A stretch of 64,000 nt of DNA from Aromatoleum petrolei (GCF_017894385.1 NZ_CP059560.1:1-64000); one strand, 5' to 3'. Counted from the first letter of the stretch, positions 26,170-34,751 are shown. Made by a program: numbers and translations. The notes: a model not told the origin generated them from the letters alone.

Positions 26170-28140
26170 TCAGATCCGCACGCCGAGCCGATACCCCTCG
26201 TGGATCGATGCGTCGAGTCCGCGCGGTATAACCGCGTCGCCGGCGCCGTGCAGCTCGTCCACCATCCACTGGAACTCGTGGAAGAGGTCGTGGTTCGCCT
26301 TGCGGGGCCCGGATACGAGCACCGTGTCGGCCTCGACGAAAGTCTCCTCGCCCTTCGCGTTGCGGATCATCGCGCCCTCGCCCGTGACGCCGACGAGCAT
26401 CGACGACGTCAGCGTGCGGATCTCGAGCTCCTCGATCCACGCGGAGTGGCGCCACTTGAAGGACGGCATGACGTCGCCGGCGATGCGCTTGTCCTCCTCG
26501 ACGATGACCACCTCGTGGCCCTGCTTGCACAGCGACTCGGCGAGCGTGAGCCCGATCTTGCCCGCGCCGACCATGACGATGCGCTTGCCCGGCTTCGCCT
26601 TGCCGGTCGCGACGTCGAGGGCGTCGACCAGCTTGTCGTGGCCCGGGATATGGCGGTAGGCGTTCATGTCGGTGCGCGAGCCGGCGGCGACGATGCACAC
26701 GTCGAACTGGTGCAGGATGCTGCGCATGAACTTGGCGTTGGCCTCGGTGTTGAAGCGCACGTCGATCTCCATCTTGCGCGCCATCGTCTCGTAGTACTTG
26801 ATCACCGAGATCAGGTCGTCGGGCCGCGCGAGGTCGTTCGACGCGTAGCCGACGAGGCTGCCGCCGATGCGGTCGCCCTTCTCGAACACGGTGACGTCAT
26901 GGCCGCGACGCTTCGCAGTGATCGCGGCCTCCATCCCGGCTGGGCCGGCGCCGATGATCATGATCTTCTTCTTCACCGCCGCGGGCGTGACGTGGTATTC
27001 CGGCTCGACCTCGTGGCCCAGCGTGGGGTTCATCGCGCAGGTGTAGGGCAGATCGCGGAAGAGCCGCGACAGGCAGTTCAGCGAGCCGATGCAGCGGCGC
27101 ACCTCGTCGAGCCGGTCCTCGGCCGCCTTGTGCAGCAGCTCGGGGTCGGCGAGCATCGGGCGGCACACTTCCCAGTAGTCGAAGACGCCGTCGGCGATGC
27201 ACTGGTTCGCCATGACCGGGTCGGGCAGGCGGTTGCCGAAGGTGATCAGCGTGTTCGGGAAGAGCTTCTTCGCCTTCGCCGAGAGGTAGTTCCAGTGGCC
27301 AGGCGCGACGTCGCGGCCGATCGACGATTCGGGCGCCTCCTGCCAGCCGACCGTCACCGAGATCATGTCGACGCCGCAGTCGACCGCCTGCTGCATCAGC
27401 TCGAAGCACTCGTCCTCGCTGTTGCCGCCCCAGCGGTCCATCAGCTCGGCACCGTTCAGGCGCACGACGAGCGGATGCTCGGGGGTGGCCTGCTTGATCG
27501 AGTCGATCAGCTCGCGCATGAAGCGGCCGCGGTTCTCGATCGAGCCGCCGTATTCGTCGGTGCGCTGGTTGGTGAAGCGCGAGTTGAAGTTCGCGAGCAG
27601 GTAGCCCATGAAGCTCGTGACTTCGGTGCCGTCGAAGCCGGCGCGGATCGCGCGTTTGGCGGCATCGGCGTGCTGCATGACGATGGCGCGGATCTGCTCC
27701 TTGGTCAGCTCGCGCGGCGGACGGAAGTGCGGCAGCGTCTGCGGCACGACGGACGGCTGAATGCAGTAGCCGAGGTCGATGCCGCCGTAGCGGCCGGCGT
27801 GCAGGATCTGCTGGATTGCGACGGCGCCGTTGTCGTGGATGTACTGCGCGATGGTCTCGAACTGCGGCAGGAACTTGTCGTCGAAGATCGCGACCTGGCG
27901 GAAGTAGGCCTTGCCCTCGCCGAGCGGATCGGGATACGCACCCTGGTTGGTGATGATGCCGGCGCCGGTGCCGGCGATGACGCGCGTCCGGGCGAGCTCG
28001 CGCGGGGTGATGTAGCCGTCGCGCGTGTTGTAGTTCGATACGCAGCAGGCGCCGTACTTGACCATGTTCTTGGTCTCGTACTTGCCGATCTTGCCGGGCT
28101 TGAACAGGTGGGGGAGCTTGAGCTCGCCGGGTCGCTTCAT
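26170..28140 (-). CDS. FMN/FAD iron-sulfur oxidoreductase (2,4-dienoyl-CoA reductase/TMADH family)
   Basis: 656 residues. An N-terminal old-yellow-enzyme barrel (QILHAGRYGG; TNQRTDEYGGSIENR) is followed near residue 350 by a cysteine-rich linker, then a FAD/NAD disulfide-reductase-like half (IMIIGAGPAGMEAAI near 392; VMVGAGKIGLTLAE). The linker reads CIGSLNC...C, where relatives have C-x2-C-x2(3)-C...C, so one 4Fe-4S ligand is Ser. Probably reduces or oxidises an enoyl/dienoyl intermediate using NADH. It sits between the small-protein gene and ridA in one operon. Confidence 0.8.
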   Translation of the reverse strand: MKRPGELKLPHLFKPGKIGKYETKNMVKYGACCVSNYNTRDGYITPRELARTRVIAGTGAGIITNQGAYPDPLGEGKAYFRQVAIFDDKFLPQFETIAQYIHDNGAVAIQQILHAGRYGGIDLGYCIQPSVVPQTLPHFRPPRELTKEQIRAIVMQHADAAKRAIRAGFDGTEVTSFMGYLLANFNSRFTNQRTDEYGGSIENRGRFMRELIDSIKQATPEHPLVVRLNGAELMDRWGGNSEDECFELMQQAVDCGVDMISVTVGWQEAPESSIGRDVAPGHWNYLSAKAKKLFPNTLITFGNRLPDPVMANQCIADGVFDYWEVCRPMLADPELLHKAAEDRLDEVRRCIGSLNCLSRLFRDLPYTCAMNPTLGHEVEPEYHVTPAAVKKKIMIIGAGPAGMEAAITAKRRGHDVTVFEKGDRIGGSLVGYASNDLARPDDLISVIKYYETMARKMEIDVRFNTEANAKFMRSILHQFDVCIVAAGSRTDMNAYRHIPGHDKLVDALDVATGKAKPGKRIVMVGAGKIGLTLAESLCKQGHEVVIVEEDKRIAGDVMPSFKWRHSAWIEELEIRTLTSSMLVGVTGEGAMIRNAKGEETFVEADTVLVSGPRKANHDLFHEFQWMVDELHGAGDAVIPRGLDASIHEGYRLGVRI

Positions 28141-28211
28141 CGTTGTCTCCTCGTCAATTTGGTGTAGCTGGAAGGTCGTTCTGATCGTTGTTCAATCGTC
28201 GGTCGGCCGTT

Positions 28212-28451
28212 TCAGGCGGGGACCGCGCTGCGCGGCGCCTGCACCGGCGGCAGCGTCGCGATGAAGTCGCGCAGGCTCTCGCCCCGCATCTCGCGGATGT
28301 ACCCGAGCACGTCGCCGAGCGACGACGCGCACACGCAGGAACAGGCGGTGGGAAAGACGAAGCCGCTGCGCTCCGAGGTTTCTCCCGTCATGGAGGCCTC
28401 CTCTTCCTGGAGCTCCTGAACCAATGCCATCACATTTCCCAGTGCTGTCAT
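28212..28451 (-). CDS. small cysteine-containing protein (paralogue of 53831-54037)
   Basis: 79 residues; starts at the ATG that follows GAGGAGAAC. No known family. A middle segment has a cysteine cluster (FPTACSCVCASS), followed by LGDVLGYIREMRG. The protein at 53831 shares the FP-x-x-C and LG(D/E)VL(A/G)(F/Y)IR features. First gene of the operon that leads into the FMN oxidoreductase and XdhC fusion. Role unknown; metal or sulfur carriage, regulation, or a precursor peptide are all possible. Confidence 0.65.
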   Translation of the reverse strand: MTALGNVMALVQELQEEEASMTGETSERSGFVFPTACSCVCASSLGDVLGYIREMRGESLRDFIATLPPVQAPRSAVPA

Positions 28452-28494
28452 GTTGTTCTCCTCGAACGAATCGGCCCGGATCGCCGGAGCCGTT

Positions 28495-28552
28495 GTACGT
28501 GGAGTCAATGTAGCGGGACGTTCCCGGCGAATCCCCCCCCACCCGGTATGGG
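28495..28552 (-). promoter_or_regulatory. conserved promoter, copy 1 (small protein and molybdenum-maturation operon)
   Basis: Reading the minus strand: an inverted repeat (CCCAT-N5-GTGGG, 28552-28538) followed by a G-run, then TACATT (28512-28507) as a -10-like box 40 bp from the repeat start, then CACGTAC (28501-28495). The same three elements with identical spacing occur upstream of the second small-protein gene at 53731-53788. Transcription would begin near 28500, about 50 bp before the start codon. Confidence 0.6.
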
Positions 28553-28664
28553 TCGGACGAGGCGGATTCGGTGGATGCGAAAAGCATCGGATTCACGCGC
28601 ACGAGCGCACTCCTCCCGCATGCGCGGGCAAGTCTTTTTGCATGTTCAGACGGTCAGGACCGGA

Positions 28665-29675
28665 TCAGGCCAGCGCCCTCTCCCGCGTGCGCGACGGCGA
28701 CTCTCCGAACCTCGCCTTGTAGGCGTTGGCGAAATGACCAAGGTGGTGAAAGCCCCAGCGCGTCGCGATACAGGTCACGGTCTTTTCGGCCGACGCCGGA
28801 TCGCGCAGCTCGTCATGCACGCGCTGCATGCGCACCGATTTCAGGTAGGCCATCGGCGTGGTGTTGCGGAACTCGCGAAAACCCGCGAACAGCGCGCTCG
28901 TGCTGACGTTCGCATGCGCGGCGAGATCGCCGACGGTCAGGTCCTGGTCGGCATGCGCGTCGATGTATTCCTCGACGCGGCGGACATGGCGCGGCGCGAT
29001 CGACTGCGACGGGCTCAGGAGTTCGTCGCGATAGTTGTTCGGCTGGATCATCAGCAGCGTGGTGACGAGCAGGTGCTCGATCTGCGCTGCGGCGAGCGAG
29101 GAGGCGAGCATCGGCGACTGATGCTCCAGTTCCGACACGAGGTAGGACACCAGCGCCTGCCAGCTCACGCCGCCCTGGCTCGACATCGTCAGGCCGAGCC
29201 CGAATTCGAGCGGCTTGCGCAGCGGATGGCCGAGATGCTGCGCGCAGACGTTTTCCAGCATCTGACGGTCGATCTTGACCATGATCTGGTCGCACTCGTC
29301 GTAGATGGTCTCGATCAGCGGCAGCGTCGGCGTGACGACCGATGCGAGGTCCGGCGTGGAGTGGATCGTCTGCTCACCGCAGCGAACGTCGGCATGTCCC
29401 GACATCGGCATCATCACGAGCAGGAAATCGTGCAGACAGCCCGCGTCGATCGAGACGGTCGCCCCGTAACCCAGGCGGTTGACCGACACGCCGCGGATGG
29501 GCGCGTGCTGCATGCGGGTGTTCACCCGGCTGTCGCAGCCGGCGAACTTCAGCTCGTGCGGGCAGAACACGCCCGCGACGCGGTTCCGGGCCTCGTCGAG
29601 ATCCTGCGTGTGGAAAAGCGTGAAGCGCGAGAGCGCATCGCGCCCTCCCAGCGACGTCATCAGCGCCTGAGTCAT
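28665..29675 (-). CDS. AraC/XylS-type transcriptional activator
   Basis: 336 residues from the ATG with GGAGGAG ahead of it. The N-terminal ~220 residues are an AraC-binding-like effector domain, as in XylS and FeaR. The C-terminal two-helix-turn-helix region includes LTVGDLAAHANVSTSALFAGFREF and GFHHLGHFANAYKARFGESPS, the latter close to the XylS signature. Adjacent to the pad operon in the same orientation. It is the best candidate in the window to bind the XylS-like tandem repeats at 40732, 47765 and 53654. Confidence 0.85.
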   Translation of the reverse strand: MTQALMTSLGGRDALSRFTLFHTQDLDEARNRVAGVFCPHELKFAGCDSRVNTRMQHAPIRGVSVNRLGYGATVSIDAGCLHDFLLVMMPMSGHADVRCGEQTIHSTPDLASVVTPTLPLIETIYDECDQIMVKIDRQMLENVCAQHLGHPLRKPLEFGLGLTMSSQGGVSWQALVSYLVSELEHQSPMLASSLAAAQIEHLLVTTLLMIQPNNYRDELLSPSQSIAPRHVRRVEEYIDAHADQDLTVGDLAAHANVSTSALFAGFREFRNTTPMAYLKSVRMQRVHDELRDPASAEKTVTCIATRWGFHHLGHFANAYKARFGESPSRTRERALA

Positions 29676-29849
29676 GGTCTCCTCCGGTGTGGGTTCCGTG
29701 CCCTTTTGTCGGTGCAAGGCATCGGAACGAGTTCGGACGCGTGCGGTCTGCGCCGTCTTCGCATCCTGGTCAGCGTCTGTCGTCGAACCTCCTGTTCCTT
29801 CGGGTCACTGGGCCGCGCCCACTGGACGCAGGCGCATGCGAGGTTGTCG

Positions 29850-29876
29850 GGACACTGTATACAGTATCCCTATATA
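29850..29876 (-). promoter_or_regulatory. araC-type gene promoter with GntR-like palindrome
   Basis: On the minus strand TATATA (29876-29871) forms a -10 box with TTGGGC about 16 bp upstream. Immediately downstream is a 20-bp near-perfect palindrome at 29850-29869 centred on CTGTATACAG (one mismatched pair). This is the kind of site bound by GntR-family repressors and would overlap the transcription start. The remainder of 29676-29910 shows nothing else. Confidence 0.5.
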
Positions 29877-29910
29877 ACCTTGTGCATAGTAGGCCCAAGC
29901 AGGTCGGCGG

Positions 29911-31293
29911 TTACTGATCCAGGTCAACTGCCATCGAATCGGATGGATGACAAACTATCCGCTTCCCCTCACGCGATCGCATCCCGGCGAGTTCGCGCAG
30001 CACCTGCGCCTGCTCCGCGACGTGCTGCTCGATGTGCGCGATCTGCGCGGGGTCGAGGTGGCGGAACTTGCCGAGCAGCTTCAGGTAATCCGTGACCGGC
30101 AGCGGATCGTCGATGTCGCGCGAGAGCGTCAGCCCCTGCTCGCGGCGGTACTCCCACAGCACGGCGAAGTTCGTCTCGACTGCCGTGCGCGCGACCTCGA
30201 TGTTGCTCGCCGACGGGAAGCGCCAGCCGGACGTGCAGGGCGAATACAGGTGCAGGTAGGCGAAGCCGCGTTCGGAGGCGTCGAGAGCCGCCTCCAGCTT
30301 CGCGTAGAAGTCTTCCATGAACGCGGTCGAGGCCGTCGCGACGTATTCGCAGCCATGCCACATCATCAGCAGCGGCAGGTTCTTGGCGTCCTGCGCCTTG
30401 CCGCGGGCGCTGTCGCCGATGGGCGTCGTCGCCGTCCACGCGCCGTAGGTGGTGCTGCCCGAGCGCTGCGCGCCGGTGTTCATGTAGCCCTCGTTGTCGA
30501 CGCAGACGAAAAGGATCTGCTCGCCGCGCTCCGCCGCGCCCGACAGGGACTGGAATCCGACGTCGCCCGCGCCGCCGTCGCCGGCGAGCGCGAGCGCGGT
30601 CACGTTGCGACCCTTGCGCTTGTGCTGGCGACGGATGCCGGTGAGCATCGACGCGGTGTTCGTGAGCAGCGGATGGAAGACCGGCACCTTGCAGCCGAGC
30701 ATGCCGTTGTAGCCGACCGAGCCCATGCCCGGGATGCAGCCGGGCGGCGTCGCGAGCACGGTGTTCGGGCCGACGCGCCGCAGCGTGTGGCGCATGATGA
30801 GTTCGGTGTTGCAGCCCTGGCAGCCGCCCAGGCCCGGCACGAACAGGTCTTCGAGCTCGCCCCAGCGGTTGTAGAGCTTCGCCGCCGTGACGTAGCGCAA
30901 CGCGCCGCGCGTGCAGGCGGCGACGCATTGCGGAGCGCCCGCGCATTGGTCGCATTTGACGACGTGGCCTTCGTCGGCACTAAATGCGATGCCGCCGAAG
31001 GTGCAGCCGGCGGTGCAGATCAGGCAGTTCACGCAGCGTCCGGCGTCCCACGCGACGACGCCGTCGTCGCCCTTCGCCAGCGCGGCGGCCGGGCATACGG
31101 ACGCGCAGCGCGGGTCGCCGCACTGGCGGCACTGCGCGACGCCCCAGTGACCGGCCTCGTCATCGTGCACGATGCGGATGCGGGACTGAGCCGTGTTTCC
31201 GTGGGTCGATTTCGCGCTCGCGCAGGCGCGCATGCAGTCGCCGCAGCCGTCGCAGCGCGCGGGGTCGAAGGCGATGGTCGGGGTGGCGCTCAT
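29911..31293 (-). CDS. padI: phenylglyoxylate dehydrogenase, beta subunit (TPP and Fe-S)
   Basis: 460 residues. The N-terminal ~135 residues are ferredoxin-like with several 4Fe-4S cysteine sets (CDGCGDCMRAC; CRQCGDPRCASVC; CVNCLICTAGC; CDQC...C). The rest is the TPP-binding catalytic half (GLGGCQGCNTEL; LAGDGGAGDVGFQSL; VDNEGYMNTG). With PadE, F, G and H it converts phenylglyoxylate, CoA and NAD+ to benzoyl-CoA, CO2 and NADH. Last pad gene, 4 bp after padH. Size matches the ~48 kDa subunit described in Azoarcus evansii. Confidence 0.9.
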   Translation of the reverse strand: MSATPTIAFDPARCDGCGDCMRACASAKSTHGNTAQSRIRIVHDDEAGHWGVAQCRQCGDPRCASVCPAAALAKGDDGVVAWDAGRCVNCLICTAGCTFGGIAFSADEGHVVKCDQCAGAPQCVAACTRGALRYVTAAKLYNRWGELEDLFVPGLGGCQGCNTELIMRHTLRRVGPNTVLATPPGCIPGMGSVGYNGMLGCKVPVFHPLLTNTASMLTGIRRQHKRKGRNVTALALAGDGGAGDVGFQSLSGAAERGEQILFVCVDNEGYMNTGAQRSGSTTYGAWTATTPIGDSARGKAQDAKNLPLLMMWHGCEYVATASTAFMEDFYAKLEAALDASERGFAYLHLYSPCTSGWRFPSASNIEVARTAVETNFAVLWEYRREQGLTLSRDIDDPLPVTDYLKLLGKFRHLDPAQIAHIEQHVAEQAQVLRELAGMRSREGKRIVCHPSDSMAVDLDQ

Positions 31294-31297
31294 CGAT

Positions 31298-32584
31298 TCA
31301 TCTCCACAGTCCGGACATCAACGCCCGCGCGGTGTCTTGCGGGTTTTCGAGCAGTGCACCGCGCCGCGCGCCGATCTCGACGCGGCGCAGGATCAGCTCC
31401 CACATGATCCCCGGATCGAACAGCACGTCGACGCCGAAGATGCCTTGCAGACGGCCATCGCGCAGCACGAGCTTGAGGTAGGCGTCGCCCCCCTCCCCGC
31501 CGCGCACGAGCACGTCCCACTCCGATCCGGCCCCCTCGGGGGCGTCGCGCCCCACGGAAAGGGCACGGTGACCGAAGAAGCCGTAGGTGTTCAGCGGCAC
31601 GCCCCCGGGATAGGGGCGCAGGGCGGGATCGCCCGCCATGCTCATGCCGGCGGTGCGGCCCTGTTCGACGGCGTCGGGCAGGATGCCTCCCGCGGGCGTG
31701 CCGTCGCCGAAGAAGCTCGGCGTCTGCACGACGTCGCCGGCCGCCCAGACGTTTGCCGCGGCGGTGCGCATGAACTCGTCGACGACGACGCCGCGCTCGA
31801 CCGCGACGCCCGAACCGGCGAGATACGACACCTCCGGCCGCACCCCCGCGGCGACGAGCAGCAGGTCGGCGTCGCGCGCCTCGCCGCCGTCGAGCAGCAC
31901 CGCGCAGCCTTCGCCGCGCCGCGCGAGCTGTTCGACACGCCGGCCGGTCAGCACCTCGACGCCCTTGTCGCGGAACACCGCTTCGATGCAGGCGGCGGCC
32001 GCGGCGTCGAAGTAGCCGGGCAGCACCTGGCCGCGCATCTCGACGACCGTCACGCGGGCCCCTGCACGCACGAGGTTCTCGGCGGCATGCATGCCGACGA
32101 GTCCCGCGCCGAGAACGACCGCCCTGCCCGCGGAACGGCCGGCCTCACTTGCGACCTCACTTGCAACATCTCGCAGCGCGAGCGCGTCGTCGAGCGTGCG
32201 CAGCACGTGGAAGCTCACGTCCGACAAACCCTCGATCGGCGGGAGCGCCGGGGCGGCCCCCGTTGCGAGCAGCAGCTTGCCGTAACCGATCTCGCGGCCG
32301 TCGGCGAGGCGCAGCCGGCCCTGGGCGGTGTCGAGCGCGGCGGCGGCCGCCTGCTGCCGGTAGTCGACGCGCTGAGCGTCGAACCAACGCCGCTCACGCA
32401 GCGCGATGCGATCCTCGGCGCACTTGCCGGACACCACGTAGGGCAGCACCGTCGGCGACACCGGCAGCCGCGCCTCGCGGTCGAGCACGGCGATGCTGCC
32501 GTCCGCATCGTGCGCGCGGATCGCCCGCAGCGCTTCGAGACCAGCGTGGCTCGCGCCGAGCACGACGTAGTCGAACTGTTCCAT
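31298..32584 (-). CDS. padH: phenylglyoxylate dehydrogenase, epsilon subunit (FAD NADH oxidoreductase)
   Basis: 428 residues of pyridine-nucleotide-disulfide oxidoreductase type. FAD-binding start (YVVLGASHAGLEALRAI), NAD-binding motif VVLGAGLVGMHAAE near 150, and C-terminal FAD motif (VWAAGDVV near 275). It passes electrons from the 2-oxoacid oxidoreductase core to NAD+, which makes PadEFGHI NAD-dependent. Start codon immediately follows the padG stop (TGAATG). Confidence 0.9.
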   Translation of the reverse strand: MEQFDYVVLGASHAGLEALRAIRAHDADGSIAVLDREARLPVSPTVLPYVVSGKCAEDRIALRERRWFDAQRVDYRQQAAAAALDTAQGRLRLADGREIGYGKLLLATGAAPALPPIEGLSDVSFHVLRTLDDALALRDVASEVASEAGRSAGRAVVLGAGLVGMHAAENLVRAGARVTVVEMRGQVLPGYFDAAAAACIEAVFRDKGVEVLTGRRVEQLARRGEGCAVLLDGGEARDADLLLVAAGVRPEVSYLAGSGVAVERGVVVDEFMRTAAANVWAAGDVVQTPSFFGDGTPAGGILPDAVEQGRTAGMSMAGDPALRPYPGGVPLNTYGFFGHRALSVGRDAPEGAGSEWDVLVRGGEGGDAYLKLVLRDGRLQGIFGVDVLFDPGIMWELILRRVEIGARRGALLENPQDTARALMSGLWR

Positions 32585-33880
32585 TCATCGATCCTCGGCG
32601 TTGAGCCACACGGGCTCGCGCGGACAGGGGGCATCCAGGAGCTTCGCGGTTTCGGCAATCGCGCGCTCGAAATGCGTTTGGGTCAGATCGGCGCCGGCGA
32701 GGCCGCCGATCAGCGACAGGCAGGGAATGCGGTGGCGGCAGTGCTGCAGCGCCGCCAGCGTCTCCTGATGCACGGGGCCGCTGTTCCAGCCGTAGGACAC
32801 TGCGCGATCCACGACGCCGACCGCGCGCACCTTGTCGAGCGCCGCGACCATCGCGTCGAGCGGGAACGGCCGCAGCGTCTTGATGCGGATGAGGCCGACG
32901 CGCTCGCCGCGGTCGCGCGCGGCATCGACCGCATCCTTCGCGGCGCCCGCCATGCTGCCGATCGTCACGAGCGCGTGATCGGCCTCGTCCAGCCGGTATT
33001 CCTCGACCAGCGGCGCGTAGCGGCGGCCGAAGCGGCGCGCCCATTCCTCGTGCACCTCGACGATCACGCGCAGCGCGTTCTGCATGCCTTCGCAGTGCCC
33101 GCGCCGGTAGCCGACGAAGAGCGCCGGCCCCGGTCCCGTCGCGCCGCCGGTCAGCGGATCGACGCCCATCGGCCGGTCGGGGTCGAGCGCCGCGTGCCAA
33201 TTCACGTCCGGCGTGCCGAGGAAGTCGTTGACCTCGGCCTGGTCGGGCAGCTCGATGCGGACGATGCCGTTCGACAGGTAGTTGCCGTCGTGATTGACGT
33301 TGACCGGCAGCATCACCGAGCGGTCCTCGGCGATGCGGTAGGCCATGACGATGGTGTCGAGCACCTCCTGCACCGTCTCGCAGAAGAGCTGCACCCAGCC
33401 GACCTCGCGCACCGTCATCGCGTCCTGCTGGCCGCCCCACACGCACTGCGGCGTGATGCCGTCGCGGTTCACGATGGACATGACGATCGGCAGGCGCAGG
33501 TTGGGCGTGCGGAAATAGGGCTCGAACATGAAGGCGAGACCCTGGCCGCAGCTCGCGGTGTAAGTGCGCGCCCCCGCCAGCGCCGCGCCATGCAGCACCG
33601 ACAGCACGCTGTGCTCGCCCTCCGCCTCGACGAGCTCGGCATCGAGCACGCCGTCGGCGACGAACTGCGCGACGTACTCGGCGAGCGAGGACTGCGGCGT
33701 GATCGGATACACCGCGACCATGTCCGGCCGCGACAGCACGACGCCCCACGCCGCCGCCTCGTTGCCGTCGCAGACGAGGATCCTGGGTTCCTTTTTCGCG
33801 GTCACGGCGTCGGTGCGCGGCACCACTCCTTTGCCCGCCGGTTCGGCAAGCAGCCCGGTCTTCTCGACGACCTCGTTCAT
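32585..33880 (-). CDS. padG: phenylglyoxylate dehydrogenase, alpha subunit
   Basis: 431 residues from the ATG with GAGGA 5 nt upstream; an earlier in-frame start at 33916 lies inside padF. Pyruvate:ferredoxin oxidoreductase alpha fold: VYPITPQSSLAEYVA near 60, EAEGEHSVLSVLHGAALAGARTYTASCGQGLA, and a C-terminal transketolase-like domain (VGLIRIKTLRPFP). One base separates it from the padF stop. Confidence 0.9.
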   Translation of the reverse strand: MNEVVEKTGLLAEPAGKGVVPRTDAVTAKKEPRILVCDGNEAAAWGVVLSRPDMVAVYPITPQSSLAEYVAQFVADGVLDAELVEAEGEHSVLSVLHGAALAGARTYTASCGQGLAFMFEPYFRTPNLRLPIVMSIVNRDGITPQCVWGGQQDAMTVREVGWVQLFCETVQEVLDTIVMAYRIAEDRSVMLPVNVNHDGNYLSNGIVRIELPDQAEVNDFLGTPDVNWHAALDPDRPMGVDPLTGGATGPGPALFVGYRRGHCEGMQNALRVIVEVHEEWARRFGRRYAPLVEEYRLDEADHALVTIGSMAGAAKDAVDAARDRGERVGLIRIKTLRPFPLDAMVAALDKVRAVGVVDRAVSYGWNSGPVHQETLAALQHCRHRIPCLSLIGGLAGADLTQTHFERAIAETAKLLDAPCPREPVWLNAEDR

Positions 33881-33881
33881 C

Positions 33882-34172
33882 TCATTCCTCTTCGGCCACC
33901 ATCGAAATCGCCCCATGCGGGCATTCGCGCGCGCAGATGCCGCAGCCCTTGCAGGTGGCGAGGTTCATGTCGAACCAGCCGGCGCGCTCGACGACGCACT
34001 GCACGGGGCAGTACAGCCAGCACACCGCGCATTTCACGCACTTGCGGCGGTCCACAACCGGGCGCAGCGAACGCCAGTCGCCCGGCAGCATGCGGCTGTA
34101 CTCGGTCGCGATCGGGCACAGGGTTTTCGGGATCGCGCCCGCATCGAAAAGCGGCACCGCCTGCTTCTTCAT
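33882..34172 (-). CDS. padF: phenylglyoxylate dehydrogenase, delta subunit (8Fe ferredoxin)
   Basis: 96 residues with two 4Fe-4S motifs (CVKCAVCWLYCPVQC; CKGCGICARECPHG), as in delta subunits of 2-oxoacid:ferredoxin oxidoreductases. Overlaps padE by 4 bp (ATGA). The frame is open upstream, but that part is the shadow of padE. Confidence 0.9.
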   Translation of the reverse strand: MKKQAVPLFDAGAIPKTLCPIATEYSRMLPGDWRSLRPVVDRRKCVKCAVCWLYCPVQCVVERAGWFDMNLATCKGCGICARECPHGAISMVAEEE

Positions 34173-34741
34173 GCCGCCTCCCGCCGCTCGACGCGGTGCA
34201 CGACCGTGCACGCGTGACCGAGCGCCAGCGCTCGCTGGTTCTGCACCAGGCCGCCGTCGCGGAAGCTCGTCTCCTCCAGCGCGCGTTCGAGCGCCTCGAG
34301 CGACACGAGGCCGGTCGCGCGGGCGAAGGCGCCGAGCATCACGGTATTGGTGATCGGCCGTCCGAAGACCTCGCGCGCGATCGTTACCGCATCGCACACG
34401 GCGACCGTCCCGACCGACGCCGGCACCGCGATGTCCTGTGGCGCGAGCCGGCTCGCCTGCACCAGCGTGCCCCCGGCGCGCAGGCCCGCGAAGATGTCGA
34501 CGACGCGCGGCAGCGACGAGTCGATGCACACGACGCAGTCCGGCGCGTAGATGTTCGTCATCGCCCGCATCGGCGTGTCCGACGCGCGCAGATAGGCCGC
34601 AACCGGCGCGCCCCTGCGCTCGAAGCCGAACTGCGGCACCGCGACGACATGCTTGCCCTCGGCGACCAGCGCCTTCGCGAGTATTCCGGCGGCGAGCACC
34701 GTTCCCTGCCCGCCGCGTCCGTGCAATCGCACCTCGAACAT
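34169..34741 (-). CDS. padE: phenylglyoxylate dehydrogenase, gamma subunit
   Basis: 190 residues, starting MFEVRLHGRGGQGTVLAAGILA, the standard gamma-domain opening with the CoA/TPP-interacting GRGGQG loop. First of the five contiguous phenylglyoxylate dehydrogenase genes, 10 bp after the cyclase-family gene. Confidence 0.9.
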   Translation of the reverse strand: MFEVRLHGRGGQGTVLAAGILAKALVAEGKHVVAVPQFGFERRGAPVAAYLRASDTPMRAMTNIYAPDCVVCIDSSLPRVVDIFAGLRAGGTLVQASRLAPQDIAVPASVGTVAVCDAVTIAREVFGRPITNTVMLGAFARATGLVSLEALERALEETSFRDGGLVQNQRALALGHACTVVHRVERREAA

Positions 34742-34751
34742 GCGGCCTCCG

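Noticed and set aside
25051..28167. 1038-codon open frame on the plus strand
   Set aside because: It runs antisense through several well-supported minus-strand genes and their intergenic gaps; typical for DNA of this GC content.
28212..28451. PqqA- or mycofactocin-like precursor peptide
   Set aside because: No Glu-x3-Tyr or Val-Tyr terminus and no radical-SAM partner nearby; kept as an unknown small protein.
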